From the NCBI GenBank assembly GCA_021817025.1, contig JAKAWF010000066.1, positions 1 through 14,644 of the forward strand: a DNA stretch of 14,644 nt. Direction: 5' to 3'. Under the pieces are notes generated by a model, which was not told where the DNA came from, did no database searches, and saw only the letters and a list, made by a program, of their open reading frames with translations. Within the stretch, counting starts at the first letter, position 1, and every line of letters starts with the position of its first letter. The DNA is from a bacterium. GTDB taxonomy: Bacteria; Chloroflexota; Dormibacteria; UBA8260; Bog-877. This document shows positions 1 to 7,796 of this stretch, piece by piece. A program made the translations under genes and the position numbers.

Positions 1-57
1 CCGGTATGCGGTCACTGGGTGAATCCCCTGTAGCCTCGCCCACTCCTTCAAGTTCAT
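1..57 (-). CDS. IS607-type serine recombinase (TnpA), N-terminus only, cut by left window edge
   Basis: Only the first 19 codons are in the window, reading MNLKEWARLQGIHPVTAYR. This matches the opening of the MerR-like helix-turn-helix domain of IS607-family TnpA proteins, which typically begin M-(N/K)-L-(K/T)-(E/D)-W-A-...-G-(I/V)-...-TAYRW. TnpA of this family is a small serine recombinase that excises and integrates the element through a circular intermediate. The catalytic serine domain would lie beyond the left edge, so its integrity cannot be judged. The ATG at 57 has no Shine-Dalgarno sequence, but a TATAGT hexamer on the minus strand (71-66) sits 8 bases upstream, which suggests a leaderless message. 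The call rests on a short but distinctive peptide recalled from the family. Confidence 0.72.
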   Translation of the reverse strand, partial: MNLKEWARLQGIHPVTAYR

Positions 58-65
58 CTCTGCTC

Positions 66-95
66 ACTATACCGCATCGTACGAGCAACTGTTCG
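66..95 (-). promoter_or_regulatory. Likely promoter and dyad in front of the IS607-type recombinase
   Basis: On the minus strand a TATAGT -10 hexamer occupies 71-66, placing the transcription start at about 59, close to the ATG at 57. No good -35 is present. Where the -35 would lie there is instead the dyad CGAGC-AACT-GTTCG (82-95), one base off a perfect palindrome and off the Gram-positive LexA box CGAAC-N4-GTTCG. It could be a LexA site or an element-specific operator. Confidence 0.4.
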
Positions 96-140
96 CAACC
101 CCTCCCGATCCCCCAGGCCACCCGAACCCCGCCGGTCCGG

Positions 141-230
141 CACTGCCTCCAGGGCATCCTGAATGAGGAGTGGCTGCACAACGAATACACCGAGCGGGAC
201 CCAGGCGTGCTCGAGTCCCGCTCGGGCTGA
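141..230 (+). pseudogene. Possible C-terminal remnant of an unknown gene (DinB-like tail)
   Basis: A reading frame ending in TGA at 228-230 carries the amphipathic stretch GILNEEWLHNEYTERD, then a short tail. It looks like real coding sequence, whereas the codons before about 141 in the same frame are low-complexity Ser/Pro noise without family character. The pattern of paired acidic residues, Trp, His and Arg-Asp resembles the last helix of some DinB/YfiT-like four-helix proteins, but it is too short for assignment. It lies next to the start of the IS607-type recombinase, so loss of the 5' part by element insertion or deletion is plausible. Alternatively it is chance. Confidence 0.28.
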
Positions 231-543
231 GGCGCGCGGGGAAGGAGCCTTGGGCGAGCTGGAGTCGCGGCCATTGGGCCACCGCCGGTCTGGCGGCCGG
301 GCTTATGCTGCCGATCGCCGAAATTCCCCACTTTCGATCATCGAAATTCCCCAGCCGCCGGAGCTGCCGGAGGGGTTGGGCCAAGTCCAGCATCGAGCGG
401 TCCAAACTGACCCACTACCAATGCTCCCGGCCCGGGTGCGGCCGCAGCTTGGCCCCTCCATGACCGCTGCTCCTGATGCCGCCGCTGAGCCGCTGCGAAC
501 CTCCTCGGGGAGACGGTGTGGGACTCGGGTTTGCGCAAGCCTC
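231..543. other. Gene-free accessory stretch
   Basis: Apart from the tandem motif at 306-353, no coding region, RNA gene or terminator is supported between the possible gene remnant and the LysM-gene promoter. Reading frames here are arginine-, proline- and glycine-rich on both strands, as expected of non-coding GC-rich sequence. With the IS607-type recombinase to the left, this is best viewed as mobile-element debris. Confidence 0.5.
306..353. repeat. Tandem 18-bp motif at 23-bp period, resembling a terminal region of an IS21-family element
   Basis: The 18-mers at 313-330 and 336-353 differ at two positions; both end in CGAAATTCCCCA and start with GATC. IS21-family elements carry short, direct, spaced repeats inside each end as transposase binding sites. 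Copies from high-GC bacteria often read as GGGGAATTTC...GATCG on the other strand, as here. If this is an end, the tip could be the TG at 306-307 with the element extending rightwards. No istA or istB reading frame is recognisable to the right, so this would be a solo relic. Confidence 0.4.
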
Positions 544-587
544 TTGACATGGGCACGGGTGTTCGGTATCATGCGAACTGATGTTTT
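544..587 (+). promoter_or_regulatory. Promoter with LexA (SOS)-like box over the transcription start and start codon
   Basis: TTGACA (544-549) and TATCAT (567-572) are separated by 17 bases, close to the housekeeping sigma consensus. Transcription should begin near 579-581, at the ATG at 581. CGAAC-TGAT-GTTTT (574-587) matches the Gram-positive/actinobacterial SOS box CGAAC-N4-GTTCG except at its last two bases. A further half-site GTTCG (561-565) forms an inverted repeat with CGAAC (574-578) around the -10. A repressor bound here would block both polymerase binding and initiation. Confidence 0.62.
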
Positions 588-913
588 TGACACGCGAGAC
601 GAGAGCGGCGACGGCGCCGGACGTCCGGAGGCGGAGGGGTGGCGAGCCGTGGCGGCGAGAGCAACGCTTCGCGCTTCGGGTTCTCTTGATCGGCCTGACG
701 CTGGGAGTACTCATGACCCAGGTGGCCCTCGGTAGCCAGGGCACCCATGGCAGATGGGTCAGCGTCGGTCCTGGCCAGACCCTGTGGGGCATCGCCTCCG
801 CGCACTACACCCAGATGGATCCCCGCCAGGCGATCATGAACATCCAAGCGGACAACCATCTGGCCGGGGACTACATCTACCCCGGGGAGCGGCTGCTGCT
901 ACCCTCGGACTGA
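581..913 (+). CDS. Membrane-anchored LysM protein, probable SOS-type cell-division suppressor
   Basis: This 110-residue protein has an Arg-rich cytoplasmic N-terminus (about 1-30), one transmembrane or uncleaved signal segment (about 30-51, ALRVLLIGLTLGVLMTQVAL) and one LysM peptidoglycan-binding domain (about 59-108; WVSVGPGQTLWGIA, then a YPGERLLLP ending). Size and order match Bacillus YneA and mycobacterial ChiZ/Rv2719c, SOS-induced proteins that restrain division during DNA damage. Those genes usually sit beside lexA, but no lexA is in this window. The ATG at 581 is chosen because the promoter would start transcription within about two bases of it, giving a leaderless message, and no Shine-Dalgarno sequence is present. 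The 3' end overlaps the convergent exported-protein gene. The fold is secure; the SOS role is inferred from the operator and the family. Confidence 0.8.
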   Translation: MFLTRETRAATAPDVRRRRGGEPWRREQRFALRVLLIGLTLGVLMTQVALGSQGTHGRWVSVGPGQTLWGIASAHYTQMDPRQAIMNIQADNHLAGDYIYPGERLLLPSD

Positions 914-2134
914 GAGGCAATACGCTCGCCGAAGCGCCGCGGCCGACGGATTTCGAAAGCGAACCAATGAGCACCGGGCGGAGTCGCGCGGCTTGCGTGA
1001 TGGGGCGGAGAGCACGGGCGGGGGATGACCGCAGTGGGCCAGACCTCGGCTTCGCCTGGGGCCACAAGCAGGGTGTGCGCGTCGCCGCTCCCCTGACCGA
1101 CTCTGATGGCAGGGCGCCCAGCGCCATCGATGTCCGCCGGTCCGGGGGCATCGCTCACGCTGGGCGGCCAGGACTGGAGGGGGGCCTGGAGGCATCTGGG
1201 CGGGGCCCAGGCCGCCAGGGGGACGATGCGACACCTTTGCGGGCTGCCCCTGGGGGAAGAGGCTGAGCAGGTAGGGGACCGTGGGCTCGCTCACCAGTCC
1301 AACGGCCCCCAAGGGCGTGCTGATCCTGTAGGCGGCACAGCCCACCTCGATCTGGAGCGTGGCATTCGGAGACGGGCTGTCGCGCTTGGCGAAGAACTTG
1401 GCCGTCACCTCCTGATCCACGGCGGTGCAGCCGACCCTCCCGGGTGGGAAGGTTGGGTCGGCGTTGACGTCGCGAACCAACTCCGCCAGCCCCACTCCCG
1501 GGCCCAGCGTGACCCGGCGTCGACGGAGTCGTCGGCCACCGAAGCTGGACAGCGTCACGGTGGCCCAGGCATCAGAGACGGGGATGAGTGTGTCCGAGCT
1601 GCGCACCGGCCGCCAGACCACCTGGGCATCCACCCGTAGCAGGGTGGTTCCATCCCGCCCGGCCGTGAAGCTGTAGACCAGCTGCGCGACGTCGGCGAAA
1701 GCGGGTGGCCGAGCCATCGCGAAGGTCACGGACAGGACGGTTGGAATCCCAGGGCCGCCGCTCATCCCGCTCCCGACCGCGCTGGTGGAGGCGGGTTGGT
1801 GGGCGCTGGCGAAGGCATTGAACGCGCTCACAGGAAGTCCCACCTGGAAGAAGCGGGCTACGTCGATCAGGTCGCCGCTGCCGATGCTCTGCTGCGGGAC
1901 GGCCAGGGCGTGGTTGGGGGCGCGGGTGAGTGTGGAGGTGCGGGGAGGCAGGGGAACCAGGCTCAGCAGCTGGCTCGCCAGAGTCCGGCCGGCGGCTTGG
2001 TTGGACGCCTGCGCGGGGGGCGGGCCGGTGGGGGAGGTCGACCCGGAAGCCACCGAGACCGATGCGGAGACCACGGCCACTGCCAAGAGCCCGGCCGCGG
2101 TCCCGAGCCTCACCAGCCTCCGGCCTTTGCCCAT
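899..2134 (-). CDS. Exported protein of unknown function, possibly frameshifted in its 3' third
   Basis: The start is the ATG at 2134, preceded by AGGAGG (2148-2143) eight bases upstream; a longer frame to 2293 lacks any such site. Residues 1-31 form a clear signal peptide (MGKGRRLVRL, a hydrophobic Ala/Val core, then a small-residue cleavage region). Up to about residue 295 the protein is Ala/Val/Pro-rich and plausibly a beta-rich extracytoplasmic domain, with two cysteines near 236 and 266 that could pair. I recognise no family. From about 1260 down to 899 the frame becomes Arg/His/Cys/Pro-rich with poor GC bias at third codon positions. The frame ending at 877 instead reads more like protein there (for example GDAHTLLVAPGEAEVWPT). 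A frameshift between about 1260 and 1150, near G/C homopolymers, is therefore likely, natural or from assembly. It lies 252 bases downstream of glgB on the same strand. Confidence 0.55.
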   Translation of the reverse strand: MGKGRRLVRLGTAAGLLAVAVVSASVSVASGSTSPTGPPPAQASNQAAGRTLASQLLSLVPLPPRTSTLTRAPNHALAVPQQSIGSGDLIDVARFFQVGLPVSAFNAFASAHQPASTSAVGSGMSGGPGIPTVLSVTFAMARPPAFADVAQLVYSFTAGRDGTTLLRVDAQVVWRPVRSSDTLIPVSDAWATVTLSSFGGRRLRRRRVTLGPGVGLAELVRDVNADPTFPPGRVGCTAVDQEVTAKFFAKRDSPSPNATLQIEVGCAAYRISTPLGAVGLVSEPTVPYLLSLFPQGQPAKVSHRPPGGLGPAQMPPGPPPVLAAQRERCPRTGGHRWRWAPCHQSRSGERRRAHPACGPRRSRGLAHCGHPPPVLSAPSRKPRDSARCSLVRFRNPSAAALRRAYCLSVRG

Positions 2135-2142
2135 CGCACCAG

Positions 2143-2148
2143 CCTCCT
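2143..2148 (-). promoter_or_regulatory. Shine-Dalgarno site fixing the exported-protein start
   Basis: AGGAGG on the minus strand lies eight bases before the ATG at 2134. It favours that ATG over the in-frame upstream start at 2293, and the translation then opens directly with a signal peptide. Confidence 0.75.
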
Positions 2149-2386
2149 GCCCGCTGCGCCGGTCGTGGCGCTGGGCCTGATCATCCGCCAATTGGGGGGT
2201 GGCGGTTGCGCCAGACCCTGTCCTCTGGCCAGTTGGACCGGCAGCGCGGAACCAGCCGGTCCGGCTCGGAGCTGTGCGCCGACCCCGGGCCATCTGTGGT
2301 GGGCAAGCTCCGAGCGGTCCCGGGGCTCGCCGCTGGACCGCGGCGGTCGGGTTGGAACCTGGGCTCGGCGCCTGGTCGTGTGGCGC

Positions 2387-4627
2387 TCAGCTCCCCTGGC
2401 TCTCTGGGGCCAGCCAGACGGTGGCCAGCGGCGGCAGCGTGATGGCGGCCGAGTGGGGGAGTCCGTGCCAGGGAGTGGGCTCTGAGTGGATCTCCCCCAG
2501 GCTGCCCACGTTGCTGCCTCCGTAGAAGTGGCTGTCGGTGTTGAGCACCTCTCGGTACGGGCCGGCGGCCGGCAGTCCGAGTCGATACGAGTAGCGGGGC
2601 ACCGGGGAGAGGTTGCAGACGCAGGCGAGGTGGCGGTCGCCGGCAGCCGAGTAGCGCAGGAAGGCGATCACGTTGGCATCCGCGTTGCTGGCGTCGATCC
2701 ACCGGAAGCCGCTGGGATCGAAGTCACGCTCGAAGAGGGCCGGTTCGCTTCGGTAGGCGAGATTGAGGTCTTTCACAAGCTGCTGGATGCCGCGATGCAA
2801 CGGCTGCTCCAGCAGGAACCAGTCCAGGCTGCGATCGGCGTTCCACTCCGCGCGCTGCCCCCACTCCGACCCCATGAACAGCAGCTGCTTGCCGGGGTGG
2901 GCCCACTGGTAGCCGAACAGAGCCCGCAGGTTGGCGAACTTACGCCAATCATCGCCGGGCATTCGGGCCAGCAGGGATCCCTTGCCGTGGACCACCTCGT
3001 CGTGGGAGAGCGGGAGCAGGAAGTTCTCGCTCCACGCGTACACCATGCTGAAGGTGAGGGTGTTGTGATGGAAGCGACGGTGCACGGGATCGTGGCCGAA
3101 GTAGTCCAGGGTGTCGTGCATCCACCCCATGTTCCACTTCATCCCGAAGCCGAGCCCGCCGGTGTAGGTGGGATGGCTCACCCCGGGCCACGAGGTGGAC
3201 TCCTCGGCGATCATCAGGGCCCCCGGGTGAGCCTGGTAGATCAGCGTGTTGACCTCACGGATGAAGTCGATCGCATCCAGATTCTCACGTCCGCCGAAGC
3301 GATTGGGGAGCCACTCGCCCTCCTTGCGGCTGTAATCCAAGTAGAGCATGGACGCCACCGCGTCCACCCGCAGGCCATCCGCATGGAACTCGTCCAGCCA
3401 GTAGAGGGCGTTGGCGACCAGGAAGTTCCGGACCTCTCGACGGCCGTAGTTGAAGATGGCGGTGCCCCAGTCGGGGTGCACCCCCAGCCGTGGGTCGAGG
3501 TGCTCGTAGAGGGCGGTGCCGTCGAACCGGTTGAGGGCGAACTCATCGCGCGGGAAGTGGCCTGGCACCCAGTCGAGAACGACGCCCACGCCGTGGCGGT
3601 GCAGCGTGTCGATCATGCCGCGCAGCTCGTCGGGCGAGCCGTACCGTGCGGTGGGGGCGTAGTAGCCGCTCACCTGGTAGCCCCAGGACCCTCCAAACGG
3701 GTGCTCCCCGATGGGCATCAGCTCCACGTGGGTGAAGCCCATGTCCGAGGCGTAGGCGCCCAGCTGATCCCCCAACTCTTGGTAGCTGAGAGGCCGGGCG
3801 GGCTCCTCGCTCCGGTGCCGCCATGATCCCAGGTGGACTTCGTACATGCTCACCGGCCGGTTGATGGGATCGGCCCTCCTGCGGTCGGCCATCCACTCCT
3901 GGTCAGTCCAAGTGAACGAGGAGATGGTCACGACGCTGGCGGTGCGCGGGGGCACCTCCATCGCCTGGGCGGCGGGGTCGCTCTTGTAAGCCCAGGCACC
4001 GTCGGGATGCAACAGCCAGTACTTGTAGAGTGCCCCCGGGCCGACGTCCGGGACGAAGATTTCCCAGATCCCACTCTCGCCGAGGTTGCGCATCGGCAGC
4101 ATGGGTGACTCCCAACCGACGAAGTCGCCCACCACCCGCACCCCCTCGGCGTTGGGCGCCCAGACCGCGAACGCGGTGCCGTCGACACCCTGGTGGCGGC
4201 GGGGATGAGCCCCGAGGTGGTGGTACAGGCGGTGGTCGCTGCCCTCTGCCAACAGGTGCAGGTCGGTGGGCCCCAGGGTCGGAGCCAGGCAGTACGGGTC
4301 CGCTTGCTCGGACTCGGAGCCGTCGAGCATGCCGGTCCGCAGACGGTAGGCCAGATGCCCGGCGCCGAGCGCCTGCTCCACCTCCGAAGTCTGCGCCTGG
4401 TTCAGGCGCGCCAGGAAGAAACCGGCCTGGGCCGGGTGCTCCACCGCGCTGACCTCGGCGGCGCTCAGCAGCACCGTGACGGTGCTGGCACCGGGCCGGA
4501 AGGATAGGATCCAGCCCAGCTCTGGATTGCGGTGGAAGCCCAGCAGCCCGTGCGGCTCCCGCCACCGGCCCCGGGCCAGCTTGGAAAGCGAGTCTGGGCT
4601 CACGGGCCGGGCCGCCTGAGGGCTCAC
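2387..4627 (-). CDS. glgB: 1,4-alpha-glucan branching enzyme
   Basis: GlgB cuts an alpha-1,4-glucan chain and reattaches it through an alpha-1,6 bond. In this operon it branches the linear polymer made by GlgE. The 746-residue protein has an N1-type domain (about 1-110), a CBM48 module (about 150-235), a GH13 catalytic barrel (about 260-620) and a C-terminal beta domain. Catalytic motifs are visible: LDWVPGHFP; DGLRVDAVASMLYLDY with nucleophile Asp422; MIAEEST with acid/base Glu475; LPLSHDEVVHGK with Asp543. Their spacing equals that of E. coli GlgB. The start is the GTG at 4627: AGGAGG (4640-4635) lies seven bases upstream, and the GTGA overlaps the pep2 stop. An upstream in-frame ATG at 4681 would overlap pep2 by 58 bases and lacks such a site. 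It is the last gene of the operon; no clear terminator follows. Confidence 0.96.
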   Translation of the reverse strand: MSPQAARPVSPDSLSKLARGRWREPHGLLGFHRNPELGWILSFRPGASTVTVLLSAAEVSAVEHPAQAGFFLARLNQAQTSEVEQALGAGHLAYRLRTGMLDGSESEQADPYCLAPTLGPTDLHLLAEGSDHRLYHHLGAHPRRHQGVDGTAFAVWAPNAEGVRVVGDFVGWESPMLPMRNLGESGIWEIFVPDVGPGALYKYWLLHPDGAWAYKSDPAAQAMEVPPRTASVVTISSFTWTDQEWMADRRRADPINRPVSMYEVHLGSWRHRSEEPARPLSYQELGDQLGAYASDMGFTHVELMPIGEHPFGGSWGYQVSGYYAPTARYGSPDELRGMIDTLHRHGVGVVLDWVPGHFPRDEFALNRFDGTALYEHLDPRLGVHPDWGTAIFNYGRREVRNFLVANALYWLDEFHADGLRVDAVASMLYLDYSRKEGEWLPNRFGGRENLDAIDFIREVNTLIYQAHPGALMIAEESTSWPGVSHPTYTGGLGFGMKWNMGWMHDTLDYFGHDPVHRRFHHNTLTFSMVYAWSENFLLPLSHDEVVHGKGSLLARMPGDDWRKFANLRALFGYQWAHPGKQLLFMGSEWGQRAEWNADRSLDWFLLEQPLHRGIQQLVKDLNLAYRSEPALFERDFDPSGFRWIDASNADANVIAFLRYSAAGDRHLACVCNLSPVPRYSYRLGLPAAGPYREVLNTDSHFYGGSNVGSLGEIHSEPTPWHGLPHSAAITLPPLATVWLAPESQGS

Positions 4628-6156
4628 GGGGTTGCCTCCTGGAGCAGACGGGCGATTCCCTCCATCGGAATGCTCAGCCACTCGGGGCGGCTGCGGAGCT
4701 CGTATTCCACCTCGTAGAGCGCCTGCCCCACCTCGAGTGCAGACAGCAGCAGCTCCCTGTCATGGGGATCTGGTGGCACCAGACCGGTCCCCGCCACGAC
4801 CTCCAGGTAGCTGTCCAGGAAGCCTCGTCTCATCAGGCGCGCCCATGCCCTGCCATACGGCCCCAGGGTTCCGGCGGTGGCCTCGTCGGGATGGGCCTGC
4901 TGGCGCAGCCCGACCGCCGCTGCGTAGTCGAAGGAGCGGAGCATTCCCGCCACGTCCCGGAGCGGGGTCGCGTGGGCTCGCCTGACCTCGATGGGCTCGG
5001 CGGGCCGGCCCTCGAAGTCGAGCACGTGCCAGCCCGCATCTGTCCTCAGGAGCTGGCCGAGATGGTAGTCCCCGTGGAGTCGTATGGCCAGACCCGACGG
5101 CCTTACCTCACCCATGCGCAGCAGCAGGGTGCGGATCCCCTCACGATGGACTCGGAGCGGTTCGAGGGCCGGGTCGGGATGGAGCAGGATGAGATCCAGA
5201 TGCCTCCGGATCCGTTCACCGGTACGAGCGATGTCGTCAGCGGTCAACCCCCGAGCGGTTAGGTCCGGCCGTCCCGAGATGTGCGCTAGGGCCAGATGCA
5301 TCTCGGCCGTGAGCCTGCCGACCTGGCCAGCGGCGGACAGGAAGGAGCCCCCCTGCTCCAGGACTGCGGCCTCACACTGTTCCGGAGTGGGAACCTCACC
5401 GTCGGCCCCGGGGAGGAGGTCGCCGTGCAGATCGCGCAGCGACGTGAGTGCCATGGTGAAGCCGTCGGTACCGTTGCGAAGAAAGGTTTGGAGCATGCCC
5501 AGGGAGTAGGTCTCTCCGGCCACGGTCGCCTCGAGCGCGACCCACGGCTTGGCGATGGCCTCGAAGCCGGTCCGGGCGAGTGCGTCCAACAGCTCCAGAT
5601 CGGGGTTGACTCCGCTCCAGACCCGGCGGAACACCTTCAGCAGGAACTGCTCGCCGAAGACGATGCTGGAGTTGCTCTGTTGGGTGGAGAGGGGATGGAC
5701 CGACACGGGGTCCTCCAGGACTGGCAGGCCGCCGTCCAGGGCCAGCGGACGGAAGGTGGCTCCGTTCTCTCCCGCCACCGACTCCGAGGCCCGCAGGGTG
5801 TCCAGAAAGTGGTGGGCCAGAACCGGGTCGGCGAGGGCGTCGTAGGCGCGATACCCGGGGTGCGAGGCGGAGCGGCTCAACACGATCTGCAGGCCGGTCG
5901 TCAGCTCGGTCGTGTCGTCCGAAAGCGCCCGAAGCCCCATCCAGAGCTGGTAGCGGGAGGACGGTCCGCTGTCGAACTCGACGTCGACCAAGGTCACCAG
6001 CAGGGCGGGGAGGTCCCGCCGGATCCAGAAGGCAGCCGCGGGGCGCACCTCAACTGGGGTGCGATGCTTGTCGGCGAACCAGCGCTGGTCTGGCAGGAGC
6101 GCTGGCAGGGCCTTGAAGAGGTCGGGCAGCTGATCGAGGTCGGGGGCGGCGCTCAA
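4624..6156 (-). CDS. pep2: Maltokinase (trehalose synthase-associated kinase)
   Basis: Pep2/Mak transfers the gamma-phosphate of ATP to maltose, giving alpha-maltose 1-phosphate, the donor for GlgE. The protein has 510 residues and its own gene, not fused to TreS as in some bacteria. It opens with the family's N-cap region ([11 protein letters not shown], 22-32). The ATP-binding N-lobe shows [20 protein letters not shown] (159-178). The aminoglycoside-phosphotransferase-like catalytic loop is HGDYHLGQ (361-368), followed by the metal-binding VLDFEGRP (378-385) and [20 protein letters not shown]. The C-terminus has the characteristic [19 protein letters not shown]. The start is a TTG at 6156 whose last two bases form the treS stop (TTGA), with GAGGAG five bases upstream. 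It sits between treS and glgB, so translation is probably coupled on both sides. The symbol mak is also used for this gene. Confidence 0.95.
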   Translation of the reverse strand: MSAAPDLDQLPDLFKALPALLPDQRWFADKHRTPVEVRPAAAFWIRRDLPALLVTLVDVEFDSGPSSRYQLWMGLRALSDDTTELTTGLQIVLSRSASHPGYRAYDALADPVLAHHFLDTLRASESVAGENGATFRPLALDGGLPVLEDPVSVHPLSTQQSNSSIVFGEQFLLKVFRRVWSGVNPDLELLDALARTGFEAIAKPWVALEATVAGETYSLGMLQTFLRNGTDGFTMALTSLRDLHGDLLPGADGEVPTPEQCEAAVLEQGGSFLSAAGQVGRLTAEMHLALAHISGRPDLTARGLTADDIARTGERIRRHLDLILLHPDPALEPLRVHREGIRTLLLRMGEVRPSGLAIRLHGDYHLGQLLRTDAGWHVLDFEGRPAEPIEVRRAHATPLRDVAGMLRSFDYAAAVGLRQQAHPDEATAGTLGPYGRAWARLMRRGFLDSYLEVVAGTGLVPPDPHDRELLLSALEVGQALYEVEYELRSRPEWLSIPMEGIARLLQEATP

Positions 6157-7796
6157 GCCGACTCCTCGAGCCGGAACCAGTAGAAGCCATGAGGGCCCAG
6201 AGCCAGCGGGTAGGGCTGGGTCTCGATGCGGGGGAACGGCACCCGACCCACGAGTTCGACCGGTACCCTGCCGGCGAATCGGCCCAGCTCGAGCGCGGCC
6301 GGCTGGGAGAAGCGGGAGAGATTGTTCACCACCAAGACCACCTCCTCGGCTGAGGATCGCACGAACGCGAAGACCGATGGATTATTGACTTCCAGGACCT
6401 CGAGGTCGCCCCGCCCGAATACGGGATGGGCCTGGCGGACCTGGATGAAGCGCCGCAGCCACTGCAGCAGCGAACTCTGGCTGCGCTGCTGCTGCTCGAC
6501 GTTGCAGGCCTGGTAGCCGTAGAGCGGGTCCATCAGGGGGGGGAGGTAGAGCTGGGCGAAGTCGGCCCTGGAGAAGCCCCCGTTGCGGTCGCCACTCCAC
6601 TGCATCGGCGTGCGCACCCCATCGCGATCACCGACGTAGATGTTGTCGCCCATGCCGATCTCATCCCCGTAGTAGAGGATCGGAGTGCCCGGCAGGGAGA
6701 GCAGGAGTCCGTAGAAGAGCTCCATCTGACGGCGGCCGTTGCCCAGCAGAGGTGCCAGCCGGCGGCGGATCCCCAGGTTCAACTTCATGCGCGGATCGCG
6801 GGCGTACTCCGCGTACATGTAGTCGCGCTCGGCGTCGCTGACCATCTCCAGCGTCAGCTCGTCGTGGTTGCGCAGGAAGATCCCCCACTGACAGTTCTGG
6901 GGGATGGCCGGCGTCTGCCCCAGGATCTCGGTGATCGGGTAGCGCTGCTCCTGGCGCAGGGCCATGAACATCCGCGGCATCAGGGGGAAGTTGAAGCACA
7001 TGTGGCACTCGTCGCCGTCCCCGAAGTAGGCGCGCACGTCGGCCGGCCACTGGTTGGCCTCGGCCAGCAGCACCCGGTCGGGGAACTGGTCGTCGACCTC
7101 CGAGCGCAGCCGCTTCAGGAAGGCGTGCGTCTCGGGCAGGTTCTCGCAATTGGTCCCCTCGCGCTGGAACAGGTAGGGGACGGCGTCGAGGCGGAGACCG
7201 TCAAGGCCCAGCTCCAGCCAGAAGTGGACCACCGCCAACATCGCGTCCTGGACCTCGGGGTTGTCGTAGTTGAGGTCCGGCTGGTGGCGGAAGAACCGGT
7301 GCCAGTAGTAGGCGCCGGCCTGTTCGTCCCAGGTCCAGTTGGAGCGTTCGGTGTCGATGAAGATCACCCGCGCCTCCCGGTAGCGGTTCACGGTGTCACT
7401 CCAGACGTACCAGTCGCGCCGGGGCGAGTCGGGATCAGCGCGAGCCTCCTGGAACCAGGGGTGTTGGTCGGACGTGTGATTCATGACCAGATCGGAGATG
7501 ACCCGGATACCGCGTTCATGGGCGCCCTCGAGCAGGCGCCGGAAGTCATCCAGATCGCCGTAGTCCGGATGGACACTGCAGAAGTCGGAGATGTCATAAC
7601 CACCGTCACGCTGGGGCGAGCTGAACACCGGCAGCAGCCAGATGCAGTCGATCCCCAGCCAGTGCAGGTAGTCGAGCTGGCCGGTCAGGCCCGCGAGATC
7701 GCCCACCCCGTCATCGTTGCCGTCGTAAAAGCCCCGCACGAAGACCTCGTACATGACCGCGTCGCGATACCACTGGGGGTCGCTGCGCACGCTCAT
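6153..7796 (-). CDS. treS: Trehalose synthase (maltose alpha-D-glucosyltransferase)
   Basis: TreS interconverts trehalose and maltose by intramolecular rearrangement; here it would supply maltose to Pep2. The 547-residue GH13 protein opens with [20 protein letters not shown], hallmark of the family. It carries region I ([17 protein letters not shown]), region [16 protein letters not shown] with nucleophile Asp204, region [12 protein letters not shown] with acid/base Glu246, and region [13 protein letters not shown] with Asp312. [20 protein letters not shown] is also typical. The ATG at 7796 overlaps the glgE stop as ATGA. An in-frame start at 7868 would run 76 bases into glgE with a Pro/Arg-rich extension and no ribosome-binding site. 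The ATG itself has only a weak upstream GGA, so reinitiation after glgE is likely. The length fits an unfused TreS. Confidence 0.96.
   Translation of the reverse strand: MSVRSDPQWYRDAVMYEVFVRGFYDGNDDGVGDLAGLTGQLDYLHWLGIDCIWLLPVFSSPQRDGGYDISDFCSVHPDYGDLDDFRRLLEGAHERGIRVISDLVMNHTSDQHPWFQEARADPDSPRRDWYVWSDTVNRYREARVIFIDTERSNWTWDEQAGAYYWHRFFRHQPDLNYDNPEVQDAMLAVVHFWLELGLDGLRLDAVPYLFQREGTNCENLPETHAFLKRLRSEVDDQFPDRVLLAEANQWPADVRAYFGDGDECHMCFNFPLMPRMFMALRQEQRYPITEILGQTPAIPQNCQWGIFLRNHDELTLEMVSDAERDYMYAEYARDPRMKLNLGIRRRLAPLLGNGRRQMELFYGLLLSLPGTPILYYGDEIGMGDNIYVGDRDGVRTPMQWSGDRNGGFSRADFAQLYLPPLMDPLYGYQACNVEQQQRSQSSLLQWLRRFIQVRQAHPVFGRGDLEVLEVNNPSVFAFVRSSAEEVVLVVNNLSRFSQPAALELGRFAGRVPVELVGRVPFPRIETQPYPLALGPHGFYWFRLEESA

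Noticed and set aside
754..1266. Plus-strand frame of 170 codons overlapping the LysM gene and the exported-protein gene
   Set aside because: It has Arg/Gly-rich composition, no start signal and no motif, and conflicts with two better-supported genes.
2135..2386. Rho-independent terminator after glgB
   Set aside because: GC-rich dyads such as CCAATTGG (2188-2195) occur, but no hairpin followed by a T-tract is visible.
2486..3826. Long plus-strand open frame (446 codons) opposite glgB
   Set aside because: It is the antisense shadow of glgB, Val/Gly/Glu-rich with no motif or ribosome-binding site; the glgB frame carries all catalytic motifs.
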